Below are positions 16,701 through 24,365 of a stretch of 39,587 bases of DNA, piece by piece. The stretch comes from Verrucomicrobiota bacterium (GTDB taxonomy: Bacteria; Verrucomicrobiota; Verrucomicrobiia; Opitutales; Opitutaceae), in contig JAFAAS010000114.1 of the NCBI GenBank assembly GCA_023426435.1, positions 1-39,587 of the forward strand, read 5' to 3'. Position numbers and translations under genes: made by a program. A model generated the notes under the pieces. That model was not told where the DNA came from. It saw only the letters and a program-made list of their open reading frames with translations, and searched no databases. Positions within the stretch are counted from its first letter, which is position 1. Each line of letters begins with the position of its first letter.

Positions 16701-18449
16701 ATCCTCGTGATTTCGCGTGACGTCACCGAGCACAAGCAGGTGGAGCTCGCCAACGCCGAAGCCGCGCGTCTCGCCGTCCTTCGAGCTGACGTCGCCGTTG
16801 CCGTCGCCAGCAGCGGCGAGCTTCAAACCGTCCTCCAGGAAATCGTCGACATCCTCGTCCGGCAAATTTCCGGCTCGATCGCGCGGATCTGGATCTGCGA
16901 CGAAGCAACGTCGACCCTGCAGCTTCGCGCCAGCAGCGGCCTGCCATTGCCGGCCACGGACGAACAGGCGAGTATTCGTTCGGGCCATACACGCGTGGGT
17001 GAGATCGCCGCCTCGCGCCGGCCGGTCGTCGCCGTGCAGCTCGACTCCCCGGACGTCTCCGACGAACCGGCCTGGTTCCGCGAGCAAAACATCGTCTCTT
17101 TCGCCGGCTATCCGCTGATCCTCGAAAACCGCCTGCTCGGCGTCGTCGCCCTTTTCGGCCGAAAAACCCTCGATGCCCGCGAGCTCGACGAACTCAGCCG
17201 CACCGCCGAAAGCATCGCCCACTTCATCAATCGCAAACACTCCGAGGAGGAACGCGCGCGGCTCTACCGCGACGCCGTGGCCGCCCGCAACGAAGCCGTC
17301 GCTGCGTCTCAAGCCAAAGACGATTTCCTCGCCACGCTCTCGCACGAGCTGCGCACGCCACTCAATCCCGTCCTCATGCTGGCCAGCGACGGCGCCGATA
17401 ACCCCGAGTTCCCCGAAGCCGTCCGGGCCATCTTCAAAACCATCGCGACCAACGTCAGCCTCGAAGCGCGCCTGATCGACGATCTGCTCGACCTCACGCG
17501 CATCGCGCACGGCAAGCTCGCCCTCGAAATGAAACCGATCGACGTCCACGCCACGTTGCGCGACGCGATCGGCGTCGTCGCCCGCGATGTCGAACTCAAG
17601 CAGATCAGCCTCTCCGTGAAACTGCTCGCGCCGCGAGCGGTTGTCATCGGCGACACCGTCCGCCTCCAGCAGGTATTCTGGAACGTGATGAGCAACGCCG
17701 TGAAATTCACGCCCGAAGCCGGCCGCATCGAGGTCGAAACGTTTTTCGACCCCACCGGCGAGCGCATCGTGGTCCGCGTGAGCGACAGCGGCATCGGGCT
17801 CACGGAGCAGGATCTCGACAAAATCTTCTCCGCCTTCTCGCAAGGCGAACACCGCCTCGGCGGCCTCGGCCTCGGTCTCGCGATTTCGCGCCAGCTGCTT
17901 GAGAAACACGGCGGAGCGATCCGCGCCTCGAGTCCCGGTCCGCGCCAAGGCGCCACGTTCGAAGTCGAGCTTCCGCTCGCCTCCGAAATCACGCTGCCGC
18001 ACAAGCGCGAACGCATGCCGGAGCCGCTCCCGCTCGTCGACGGCCACCGCCCCAGCGCCGCCGAGCACGCCCGCCAGCGCTTCAAGCGCATCCTCCTCGT
18101 CGAGGACCACGCGCCCACGCGTTCATCGCTTCAGCAATTGCTCGCCCGCCGAAAATTCGACGTGGTCACCGCCGGATCGATTGCGGAAGCGCAGGAGCGC
18201 GCGCGGGCCGAAACATTCCAGCTCGTGATCTCCGATCTGGGTCTGCCCGACGGCGACGGCTGCCAACTCTGGCGCGAGCTTCGTGCCCACCACCCCGATC
18301 TTCTCGGCATCGCCCTGAGCGGTTACGGCATGGAAGAAGACATCGCTCGCTCACGCGAGGCCGGCTTCTCCGAACATCTGACCAAGCCCGTCAACATTCG
18401 CTCGCTGGATCGCGCCATCGCCGCCGTCGCCCAAATTCACCGCTCGTGA
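13719..18449 (+). CDS. CheB-CheR-PAS-PAS-GAF hybrid histidine kinase
   Basis: A single 1576-residue signalling protein. Order: CheB methylesterase (about 20-205, no receiver in front) with Ser29 in GIGASAGG, His56 and Asp148; CheR methyltransferase (about 250-495) with SAM motif AGCSTGQEAYSIA near 350; a helix of repeated S/N-N-E-E-L heptads (about 705-765); two PAS domains (about 770-1005); GAF (about 1010-1170); HisKA with His1209 in ATLSHELRTPL; HATPase (about 1308-1422) with WNVMSNAVKF and DSGIGL; and a C-terminal receiver (about 1456-1574) with Asp1506 and Lys1556. All catalytic residues seem intact. No membrane helix, so it is cytoplasmic. No chemoreceptor or CheA/CheW gene is nearby, so its methyl targets are unknown. 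Confidence 0.93.
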   Translation: MAKDPASRADHRKPSSRKPLLKIVGIGASAGGLEAFTELLRNLPTSAPIAYVLVQHLDPTHRSLLSELLGRAASLPVEEIVQNTQVAANRIYVIPPDRNLTLRNGVLKLTPRRKSSGPARTIDHFLQSLAADQKENAIGVILSGAGSDGAKGIAAIKAAGGITFAQDHVSSKYDSMPRSAIATGFVDFVLPPDKIAAELGRLVDQPLQTKSRAAANARRRRTSFAIGSTAFGTGPREPAAWPAAPEDLNLRKIFVLLRSRTGTDFSFYRPNTIRRRLARRMAMHKLKSLEAYARFLREHPNELDALYQDLLINVTSFFRNPAVFEALKKRVFPKLIRTPTSVDTFRIWVAGCSTGQEAYSIAISYAEFAEQNSIRTPIQIFATDVNHTVLDQARIGRYSKPQVENISPARLQRYFTKEPDGYRVQKTIRDMVIFAQHNLLTDPPFTRVDLISCRNMLIYLEPALQQRIIPAFHYALKPGGFLVLGTSESVGHFTNFFEVAEKNHKIYARKTGVSWLRYERPPTIPVLKAGARTTPATRHAEVNSVDAFKEADRLTLAKYAPAGVLINEDGEILQFRGDVQRFLELPSGKASFNLLKMARENLSLTLQRSLQRARRDTKPVREKEVRFGRNRSLVNIEIVPLKNLPARYFLVLFEAVAAPPAPAPRTTGTASSARISPAELRRYADLKRDYAEVREHLETLREQHDTSVEELQASNEEVQSANEELQSLNEELETSNEELESANEELTTLNEELATRNAELRESEQRLREQAQLLELAPVLARSPRDRIVFWNQGAENLYGYTKDDALGQNSHMLLAAQYREPLEKIQAELHGHGRWEGEVVHRRKDGRALVIATQWVVHHDNNGRVRAVLEVNADITARKQAEESLRASEEFNRRILESSPDSVKVLDLDGRLLFMNTGGLHLMEVDDFSRLAHSYWPAFWEGDDRALAENACRQARSGAMSRFSAFRRTARGTDKWWDVVCRPILGLDGKPQKILVISRDVTEHKQVELANAEAARLAVLRADVAVAVASSGELQTVLQEIVDILVRQISGSIARIWICDEATSTLQLRASSGLPLPATDEQASIRSGHTRVGEIAASRRPVVAVQLDSPDVSDEPAWFREQNIVSFAGYPLILENRLLGVVALFGRKTLDARELDELSRTAESIAHFINRKHSEEERARLYRDAVAARNEAVAASQAKDDFLATLSHELRTPLNPVLMLASDGADNPEFPEAVRAIFKTIATNVSLEARLIDDLLDLTRIAHGKLALEMKPIDVHATLRDAIGVVARDVELKQISLSVKLLAPRAVVIGDTVRLQQVFWNVMSNAVKFTPEAGRIEVETFFDPTGERIVVRVSDSGIGLTEQDLDKIFSAFSQGEHRLGGLGLGLAISRQLLEKHGGAIRASSPGPRQGATFEVELPLASEITLPHKRERMPEPLPLVDGHRPSAAEHARQRFKRILLVEDHAPTRSSLQQLLARRKFDVVTAGSIAEAQERARAETFQLVISDLGLPDGDGCQLWRELRAHHPDLLGIALSGYGMEEDIARSREAGFSEHLTKPVNIRSLDRAIAAVAQIHRS

Positions 18450-18490
18450 CGAAAGCAAAGCGTGGGCAACGCGCCGCACGCGCCAATGCC

Positions 18491-19294
18491 TCACGCCGTG
18501 ACCGGCTCTGCCTCGCAACTCCGCGCGAACGCCGCCAATCCTTCCAGCACCAACCGCGGCTCGATTCGATCGAACAAGCTTTCACGCGCGAACAGCTCCG
18601 CATTGCCCCCCGTGCCGAGCACGATCGCTTTTTCCTTTCCGAAAACTTCCGTTCGCACCCGCGCCACGATTTCGCGAATCGCTCCGGCGTGTCCGTAGTA
18701 GCAACCGCTCACGATCGCTTCCTGCGGCGAACGCCCCACCGCCGAGCGCGGCCGCCGCACCAGCACGCGTGGCAACAGCGCCGTTCTAGTCGCGAGCGCC
18801 TCCGGCCATAACGCCGCTCCCGGCAAAATCGCTCCTCCCGCAATTCGTCCGTCGCGACTGAGCGCCGTCACGGTGGTCGCCGTTCCGCAATCGACGACCA
18901 ACACATTTTTGCGCGGATTTCCCGCCCGCGCGCCCAACGCCGCCGCCACACGATCGGCGCCCAGCTCCTCCGGTCGGCGATACGCGATCTCTAGTCCGTG
19001 ATTCGCTTCCGCCGACAACACCCGCGCGTCGATGCCCCACGCGCGCCGGATCAGCCGCACGACATCCGGCGTCAGCGCCGGCACCACCGAACACACTGCG
19101 GCGCGCGTCACTCGGGCTCCCACTTTCCGCGGCAGGAGCACCAATTGCGCGGGCTCGATGCGAAATGCCTTCACGCACCTTCGCGGCGAAAAAACGCCCA
19201 CGAACACCGAGGTGTTTCCCACCGCGATGGTCAGCACCCAATCGTCCGACGTGCCCGCGGGCCGGACTCCTGCGCGCGCGTTCCGCCGCTTCAC
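18491..19294 (-). CDS. coaX: Type III pantothenate kinase CoaX, variant active site
   Basis: A 267-residue ASKHA-fold kinase phosphorylating pantothenate, the first step of CoA synthesis. Family motifs: the first phosphate loop reads T-I-A-V-G-N-T instead of the usual I-D-x-G-N-T, so the conserved Asp is Ala (codon gcg); the second motif GADR (in PEELGADRVAAALG) and the third, VVDCGTATTVT, are intact. The start is GTG 19294, overlapping the coaC stop as GTGA (19291-19294), so translation is coupled. The N-terminus is about 20 residues longer than usual because of this start. It is the last gene of panB-panC-coaC-coaX. Family call firm; activity in doubt because of the Asp change. Confidence 0.88.
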   Translation of the reverse strand: MKRRNARAGVRPAGTSDDWVLTIAVGNTSVFVGVFSPRRCVKAFRIEPAQLVLLPRKVGARVTRAAVCSVVPALTPDVVRLIRRAWGIDARVLSAEANHGLEIAYRRPEELGADRVAAALGARAGNPRKNVLVVDCGTATTVTALSRDGRIAGGAILPGAALWPEALATRTALLPRVLVRRPRSAVGRSPQEAIVSGCYYGHAGAIREIVARVRTEVFGKEKAIVLGTGGNAELFARESLFDRIEPRLVLEGLAAFARSCEAEPVTA

Positions 19295-19839
19295 TTCGCC
19301 GCTCCCAATTGCCGCAGCACCTCCGCTGCGATGTCATCCGGTTCGCGCAATCGCCCGGAACCGCCTTCGCCGCACGCATGGGGTCCGTCCACCGGTTCGA
19401 TCACGCGCACGCCCCAGCTCCGCAGCTTGTCGATCGACGCTTTTGTCGCCGGATGTTCCCACATCCTCGCGTTCATCGCCGGCGCCACGAGCCACGGTTT
19501 CGTCCCCAGCTCCCACGCCAGAAAAAGCGTGCTCACCGGGTCGTCGCCGATTCCCGCCGCCAGTTTGTTCAACGTATTCGCCGTGGCAGGACAGACGATC
19601 GCGAGATCGGCCGCGCGCGCCAGTTCGATATGGTCGAGCGCGCGGCCCGTCTCGAACACATCCGAAAACACCGGCCTCCCGCTCAACCCTTCCAGCGTCG
19701 CCGCGCCAACAAACTTCAATGCTGCCGGCGTGGCCGCCGTTTGCACCGCCACCCCCGACTGCGCCAGCCGCGACACCACCGCGCAGGCCTTGTAGCAGGC
19801 GATCGATCCACTGAGCAAAAAGAGGACGTTCTTCTTCAT
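19291..19839 (-). CDS. coaC: Phosphopantothenoylcysteine decarboxylase, stand-alone CoaC
   Basis: A 182-residue HFCD-family flavoprotein that decarboxylates 4'-phosphopantothenoylcysteine to 4'-phosphopantetheine. Visible: the N-terminal FMN-binding strand-loop LFLLSGSIACYKA, the active-site His in ALDHIELAR, the substrate-binding APAMN motif and the Cys loop HACGEGGSGRL. In most bacteria this domain is fused to CoaB (the ligase); here the protein ends after the decarboxylase domain and no CoaB domain is found nearby. The ATG at 19839 follows panC by 12 bp. Confidence 0.9.
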   Translation of the reverse strand: MKKNVLFLLSGSIACYKACAVVSRLAQSGVAVQTAATPAALKFVGAATLEGLSGRPVFSDVFETGRALDHIELARAADLAIVCPATANTLNKLAAGIGDDPVSTLFLAWELGTKPWLVAPAMNARMWEHPATKASIDKLRSWGVRVIEPVDGPHACGEGGSGRLREPDDIAAEVLRQLGAAK

Positions 19840-19851
19840 CGTGATTTCCCC

Positions 19852-20616
19852 TCAGTCGAGCGGCACGTTGTCGATCAACCGGGTCGCTCCCAGCCGCACC
19901 GCTCCGAACCTGCGTCCTTCGCGGTCCTCCACATAGTCGACCTGAAATCCCGTGCGCTCGAGCCGCGCGCGCGCGCCCCCTGCTTCCGCTTCTTCCACCA
20001 GCGTCCGGTGAAACTCCGGCGCCACATCGCGCTCCGCCGCCGTCAATCGCGCGTTGCGCGAACTCAGGGCGAGTCCGTCGGGTTCGCGCACCGTCGGACA
20101 CCCCACGATCTTCGTATCGAGGAAGAATGCCGCGCACATCCCGCGCACCAACTGCAGTTGCTGATAATCCTTCTCGCCGAAATACGCGCGATCCGCCCCC
20201 GCGATCTGCAGGAGCTTCATCACCACGGTCAGCACGCCGGTGAAATGCCCCGGCCGGTGCGCTCCGCAAAGCTCCCGGCTGAATCGATCTTCGCTGATCG
20301 TGAAGTGCTGACCATTTGGATACATCTCCTCCACGGACGGCGCGAAGGCGACGTCGACGCCCGCCGCTTCCATCAACCGTGCATCCGCGTCGAGCACTCG
20401 CGGGTATTTCGCAAAATCCTGCGGGTCGTCGAACTGGGTGGGATTCACGAATACCGACGCGACCACGAGATCGCATTCCTGCCGCGCCGCCTCGAACAGC
20501 GACCCATGCCCCGCGTGGAGCGCTCCCATCGTTGGCACGAAGCCGATGATGCGATTCGCCACGCGGTGCTCCGCTCGCATCGCCCGCCACGCCTCGACCG
20601 TATGAACAAGCTTCAT
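19852..20616 (-). CDS. panC: Pantothenate synthetase PanC
   Basis: A 254-residue pantoate-beta-alanine ligase (ATP-dependent). Visible: the HIGH-like motif in PTMGALHAGHGSL, VNPTQFDDPQDF, the pantoate-binding GADRAYFGEKDYQQLQL, and the KMSKS-like DGLALSSRNARL. It is somewhat shorter than the common 280-residue form, with a reduced C-terminal domain, as in several phyla. The start at ATG 20616 (MKLVHTVEAW) lies 10 bp after the panB stop; upstream in-frame residues overlap panB and are unlike a start. It is the second gene of the pantothenate/CoA operon. Confidence 0.93.
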   Translation of the reverse strand: MKLVHTVEAWRAMRAEHRVANRIIGFVPTMGALHAGHGSLFEAARQECDLVVASVFVNPTQFDDPQDFAKYPRVLDADARLMEAAGVDVAFAPSVEEMYPNGQHFTISEDRFSRELCGAHRPGHFTGVLTVVMKLLQIAGADRAYFGEKDYQQLQLVRGMCAAFFLDTKIVGCPTVREPDGLALSSRNARLTAAERDVAPEFHRTLVEEAEAGGARARLERTGFQVDYVEDREGRRFGAVRLGATRLIDNVPLD

Positions 20617-20626
20617 CCCTGCATCC

Positions 20627-21418
20627 TCATTCGAAGCTTTCCTTGCCCGCCGGAAATGTCCCGTCCCTGACCGCCCGCGCGAACTTCTCCACGCCGTCGC
20701 GCACCAGCTTCGCTCCATCCGCAAACCGGCGCACGAATTTCGGTCGGAACTCCGGATCGAATCCCAACATGTCGTGCAACACCAGCACCTGACCGTCGCA
20801 ACCCGCGCCGGCTCCGATCCCGATCGTCGGAATGGCCGTCGCCGCCGTCACCGTGCTCGCGAGTTTCCTGGGAATGCATTCCAGCACGACCGCAAACGCA
20901 CCGGCATTTTCCAGCGTCCCGACATCCTCGCGCAAACACGCCGCCGCTTCCCGATCGCGCGCCTGCACGGTGTAGCCGCCCAACGCATGCACCGATTGCG
21001 GCTGCAGCCCAAGATGCCCCATCACCGGAATCCCCGATTCGACCAGATGCGCAATCACGTCGGCATGTCCGCGCACGCCTTCGATCTTCACCGCCTGAGC
21101 CCCCGCGCGCATCAGTTGCGCCGCCGCATCGAGCGCGTGCGCGACGCCTTTGCGCGCCGCCAAAAACGGCAGGTCCGTCACGATGAACTTCCCGCCCGCC
21201 GCACTCGCCACCGCGCGCGTGTGGAGCGCCATCAATTCGACCGTCGCGCTCAACGTGTCCTTTTGACCGTGCACCACCATCATCGCACTGTCGCCGACGA
21301 GCAGGCAGTCGACGGGCGCATCCGCGAGCAGCCGCGCCGACCAGGCATCGTAAGCCGTTAGCATGACGATCTTGCGACCCTCTTGCTTCGCCGCGGCAAA
21401 TTCTTTCACGCTGCGCAT
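20627..21418 (-). CDS. panB: Ketopantoate hydroxymethyltransferase PanB
   Basis: A 263-residue enzyme transferring a hydroxymethyl group from methylene-tetrahydrofolate to 2-oxoisovalerate. Visible family motifs: MLTAYDAWSARLLADAPVD, LVGDSAMMVVHGQKDT with the metal-binding Asp, AVKIEGV, GIPVMGHLGLQPQSVHALGGY, VLECIP and TIGIGAGAGCDGQVLVLHDMLG. Length is typical. The ATG at 21418 (MRSVKEFAAA) is the family start. It begins the panB-panC-coaC-coaX series, 97 bp after the stop of the CHASE8 kinase gene, so it may have its own promoter or receive read-through from the signalling operon. Confidence 0.95.
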   Translation of the reverse strand: MRSVKEFAAAKQEGRKIVMLTAYDAWSARLLADAPVDCLLVGDSAMMVVHGQKDTLSATVELMALHTRAVASAAGGKFIVTDLPFLAARKGVAHALDAAAQLMRAGAQAVKIEGVRGHADVIAHLVESGIPVMGHLGLQPQSVHALGGYTVQARDREAAACLREDVGTLENAGAFAVVLECIPRKLASTVTAATAIPTIGIGAGAGCDGQVLVLHDMLGFDPEFRPKFVRRFADGAKLVRDGVEKFARAVRDGTFPAGKESFE

Positions 21419-21515
21419 GGGAAAACTCCGACACGCAACACAGGAACCGCCATCACACAAGACCGCGCCGTGTCAGCGACTCTCGCCGGCGGCCAAGTTT
21501 CACCCGGCTCTCGCG

Positions 21516-23771
21516 TCAACGCCGCACCACGTGCGCCGCGATTTTCGCGAGCGCTTCATCGAGCAATTGCACCCGCAGGGGCTTCGTGAGGTGAATCGCG
21601 AAGCCCGCCGCATGGCTGCGCGCGATGTCGCTCTCCATGCCGTAACCGGTCAGCGCGATTCCCGTCAGCCCGTGCTTCGCGCGCAATTCTTCCATCAGCT
21701 CGTAAGCGTTTCCATCCGGCAGCCCGATGTCGGAAATCACGAAATCCACGCGCTCGCGTTCCATCAGTTCGCGCGCCTCGCCCACCGAACCCGCCGCCAC
21801 CACCTCGTAGCGCCGCCGCATCAACAACTGCTGCAAGGTCGACCGCGTGGGCGCGTGATCCTCCACCAACAACACTCGTCCGCGCAGCACTTGCGGCTGC
21901 GGCGCCGCCGGACTCTCCGGCCCAGGCTCCGCCGCCGGACCGGTTTCGATCGGCGAGCGTGACTCCGCCCGGAGCAGCGGCAACTCGATCGTGAACTTCG
22001 CTCCGCGTCCGCGGCCCTCGCTGGATGCGCTGATCGAGCCGTGATGCAACTCCACCAACATCCGCGAAATCGCCAGGCCGAGCCCGACCCCGCCGAAGCG
22101 ATGCGATCCCGTCGGTCCCGCGTGGTCACCTTGCGAAAACGCATCGAAGATCCGCTCGATCTCCGCCGGCTCGAGACCGATGCCCGTATCCGCAATCTCG
22201 ATGCGCAGCTGGCTGCCGAGTCCGACGAGTCGCGTTTTTACCGTGATCTCGCCGAAGTCGGGCGTGAACTTCACCGCGTTCTTCAACACGTTCCAAAAAA
22301 TCTGCTGCAGCCGCACCGAATCGCCCATCACCACCGGATTCCCTTCGGCCAACTGGATGGCGGGCACGATTTTCTTCGCGTCGAGTTCGCCGCGCACCGT
22401 TGCGAGCGCGTCGCGCAGGATCGTGTGCACGCTGTGCGAACGCAGATCGAGCAGCAGCTTCCCGCGGGTGATGCGGGTCAGATCGAGCAGGTCGTCGATC
22501 AATCGCGCCTCCAACTCCACGTTTTTGCGAATCGTCGCGAAATCCGCGCGCACGTTTTCCGCCAAGGTCGCGTCTTCCGCCGCTTCGCTCGCCAGCAACA
22601 ACACCGGATTCAGCGGCGTGCGCAGCTCATGCGACAACGCCGCCAGGAAATCGTCCTTCGCCCGCGACGCCGCCAGCGCTTCATCACGCGCGCGCTCGAG
22701 CTCCTTCTCCGTCCGCTTCGAACTCGTGATGTCCTCCGTCACCGCCAGCGCCGACTCCACCACGCCCTGCGCATTGCGAATGAACGCCACGCTGTTGCGC
22801 ACCCACACGAATCCGCCTTGCGGCCGGTCGTAGCGCATCTCCGCCACGAACGAGGCGCCTTCGCGCGCACAATTATCCATCAGGAATTGATGGTGCCCGA
22901 GATCCGCCGGATGGATCACATCCTGCATCCGTAATTCCAATACCTTCTCCCGCGGCCGTCCGAGGATCTCGCAGTAGCGGTCGTTCACCATCACGAAACG
23001 CCCGCTCAGGTCCGTCTGCGCGATGCCCGCTCCCGCCTGCTGAAACACCGCAGACAACCGCTCTTCGCTCGCGCGCAGCGCCGAATGGCTCGCCTGGATC
23101 TGGTTCAACATCGAGTTGAACGCTTCCGTGAAGCCGCCGATCTCGTCGTTGCTCAGCTTCACCGCGCGCACCGAGTAGTCTTTGTTTTCCGACACCACCC
23201 GCGCCGTGTGCGCGAGATCCAACACCGGCTGGGAAATCAATCGCTGAAACCAGTTCGAAAGAAACAGCGCCACCACGCCGGAGCACGCGATCAGCCCCAA
23301 CAACACCAGGCCGTAAACGCCGACGCGGCTGTAAACCTCCGCCAGGTCGCCGTGGACATACAACGTGCCGACGCGGTTTTCGCCCTCGACGACGGGTTGA
23401 AACACCGTGACTTCCCGCCCGCGAAACACGATCCCGTCCGGTCCCGGCTCGGCAGGCGCTTCCACATTCTGCGGGAAGGAAACGTAAACGCGACCGTCCT
23501 TGTCGAACAGCGCCGCGCTGTTCACCACGCGCTCCGCCCGCAGGCCTGAAAGAATTTCCGCCGCGAGTTTCTCGTCGTCGTAGATCAGCACCGCCGTGCT
23601 GTTGGCCGCGATGATCTCGGCCACCGTCGCCAGATGCCGGCGCGTCATTTCGCGATAGCTGTAGAGCTCGTAGGTCAGCAGCGCCAGCGACGCCAGCCCG
23701 AGCACCGACAGGCTCGTCAGCACAATGATTCCGACGAGCTTTCGCTTGATGGGAAGATCGCGAAAACGCAT
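21516..23771 (-). CDS. CHASE8-HAMP-PAS hybrid histidine kinase
   Basis: A 751-residue inner-membrane sensor kinase. Order: membrane helix (about 12-34); periplasmic CHASE8 domain (about 36-145) with the typical NSTAVLIYDDEKLAAEIL followed by VVNSAALFDKDGRVYVSFP; second membrane helix (about 150-173); HAMP (about 175-230) ending NDEIGGFTEAFNSML; PAS (about 240-360); HisKA with His381 in AALSHELRTPL; HATPase (about 475-595) with WNVLKNAVKF and DTGIGLEPAE; C-terminal receiver (about 635-750) with Asp681. CHASE8 is the sensor of the diguanylate cyclase YfiN/TpbB, and the YfiR-family gene lies 12 bp upstream, suggesting the periplasmic YfiR controls this kinase. Catalytic residues look intact. Confidence 0.92.
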   Translation of the reverse strand: MRFRDLPIKRKLVGIIVLTSLSVLGLASLALLTYELYSYREMTRRHLATVAEIIAANSTAVLIYDDEKLAAEILSGLRAERVVNSAALFDKDGRVYVSFPQNVEAPAEPGPDGIVFRGREVTVFQPVVEGENRVGTLYVHGDLAEVYSRVGVYGLVLLGLIACSGVVALFLSNWFQRLISQPVLDLAHTARVVSENKDYSVRAVKLSNDEIGGFTEAFNSMLNQIQASHSALRASEERLSAVFQQAGAGIAQTDLSGRFVMVNDRYCEILGRPREKVLELRMQDVIHPADLGHHQFLMDNCAREGASFVAEMRYDRPQGGFVWVRNSVAFIRNAQGVVESALAVTEDITSSKRTEKELERARDEALAASRAKDDFLAALSHELRTPLNPVLLLASEAAEDATLAENVRADFATIRKNVELEARLIDDLLDLTRITRGKLLLDLRSHSVHTILRDALATVRGELDAKKIVPAIQLAEGNPVVMGDSVRLQQIFWNVLKNAVKFTPDFGEITVKTRLVGLGSQLRIEIADTGIGLEPAEIERIFDAFSQGDHAGPTGSHRFGGVGLGLAISRMLVELHHGSISASSEGRGRGAKFTIELPLLRAESRSPIETGPAAEPGPESPAAPQPQVLRGRVLLVEDHAPTRSTLQQLLMRRRYEVVAAGSVGEARELMERERVDFVISDIGLPDGNAYELMEELRAKHGLTGIALTGYGMESDIARSHAAGFAIHLTKPLRVQLLDEALAKIAAHVVRR

Positions 23772-23782
23772 GGAAGAATCGT

Positions 23783-24361
23783 TTACGGCCGCACGGTTTC
23801 CGCCACGCGTAGCAACTTTGCGCTGAGCGTCAACGATGCCTCTCGCGCCGCGGCCAGATTTACGCGCAGGCGCACTTTGTTGTTCGAGCCGCGATGCAGT
23901 TGCACGATGCCTCCGCGTTCCAAAAACGACTCGAACTCCGCCACCGTGAGAATCGGTCGGCCTTGCAGACGATGGAGAATGGCGCCACTCGCCGCCCGCT
24001 CGCTCGCACTGATGAAAAGCAGATGACTCGACGCGGCTTCTTCGACGTCACGGAAACGCAGGACTTCGATGCGATGGCGGCCCACCATTTCGTTTCTCAC
24101 CAGATCGTCCAGCGCGCGCCCAAACGGATCATGCCCCAGCACGCCGATCACCAGCGGCGAATCCGGCGCGGCAAACGCCTCCGCCGGCCACTCGACGAAC
24201 TGCGTGAAATGGTAGAGCAGCGCCGCTTTCACCTCCGATTCGTGACGGATCTCCGCCGCACTCAAGACCGCCGCCAACACGCCGGCGAGCGCGATGCCGC
24301 CCCACCATCGCCTGAAGCGCGGGACCGAGCGTGCGACGCGGTGCATGCGTTGAGACGCCAT
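23783..24361 (-). CDS. YfiR family periplasmic protein (DUF4154)
   Basis: A 192-residue YfiR/HmsC-type protein. An N-terminal helix (about 18-37, GIALAGVLAAVLSAA) is a signal peptide; the mature start ESEVKAALLYHFTQFVEWP is the signature opening of the family, followed by VIGVLGHDPFGRALDDL and a VEEAASSHLLFIS strand. In Pseudomonas, YfiR binds the CHASE8 domain of YfiN in the periplasm and represses it. Here it lies between a TonB-dependent receptor (stop at 24366) and a CHASE8 kinase. The start is ATG 24361, just after the receptor stop; the in-frame TTG 24364 and ATG 24346 are alternatives. Family call firm; repression of the kinase is inference. Confidence 0.88.
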   Translation of the reverse strand: MASQRMHRVARSVPRFRRWWGGIALAGVLAAVLSAAEIRHESEVKAALLYHFTQFVEWPAEAFAAPDSPLVIGVLGHDPFGRALDDLVRNEMVGRHRIEVLRFRDVEEAASSHLLFISASERAASGAILHRLQGRPILTVAEFESFLERGGIVQLHRGSNNKVRLRVNLAAAREASLTLSAKLLRVAETVRP

Positions 24362-24365
24362 CAAT

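Noticed and set aside
13710..18110. A 1466-codon open frame on the minus strand opposite the CheB-CheR kinase
   Set aside because: It is a shadow of the GC-rich real gene on the other strand; its protein is low-complexity and lacks any domain, whereas the plus strand encodes clear catalytic motifs.
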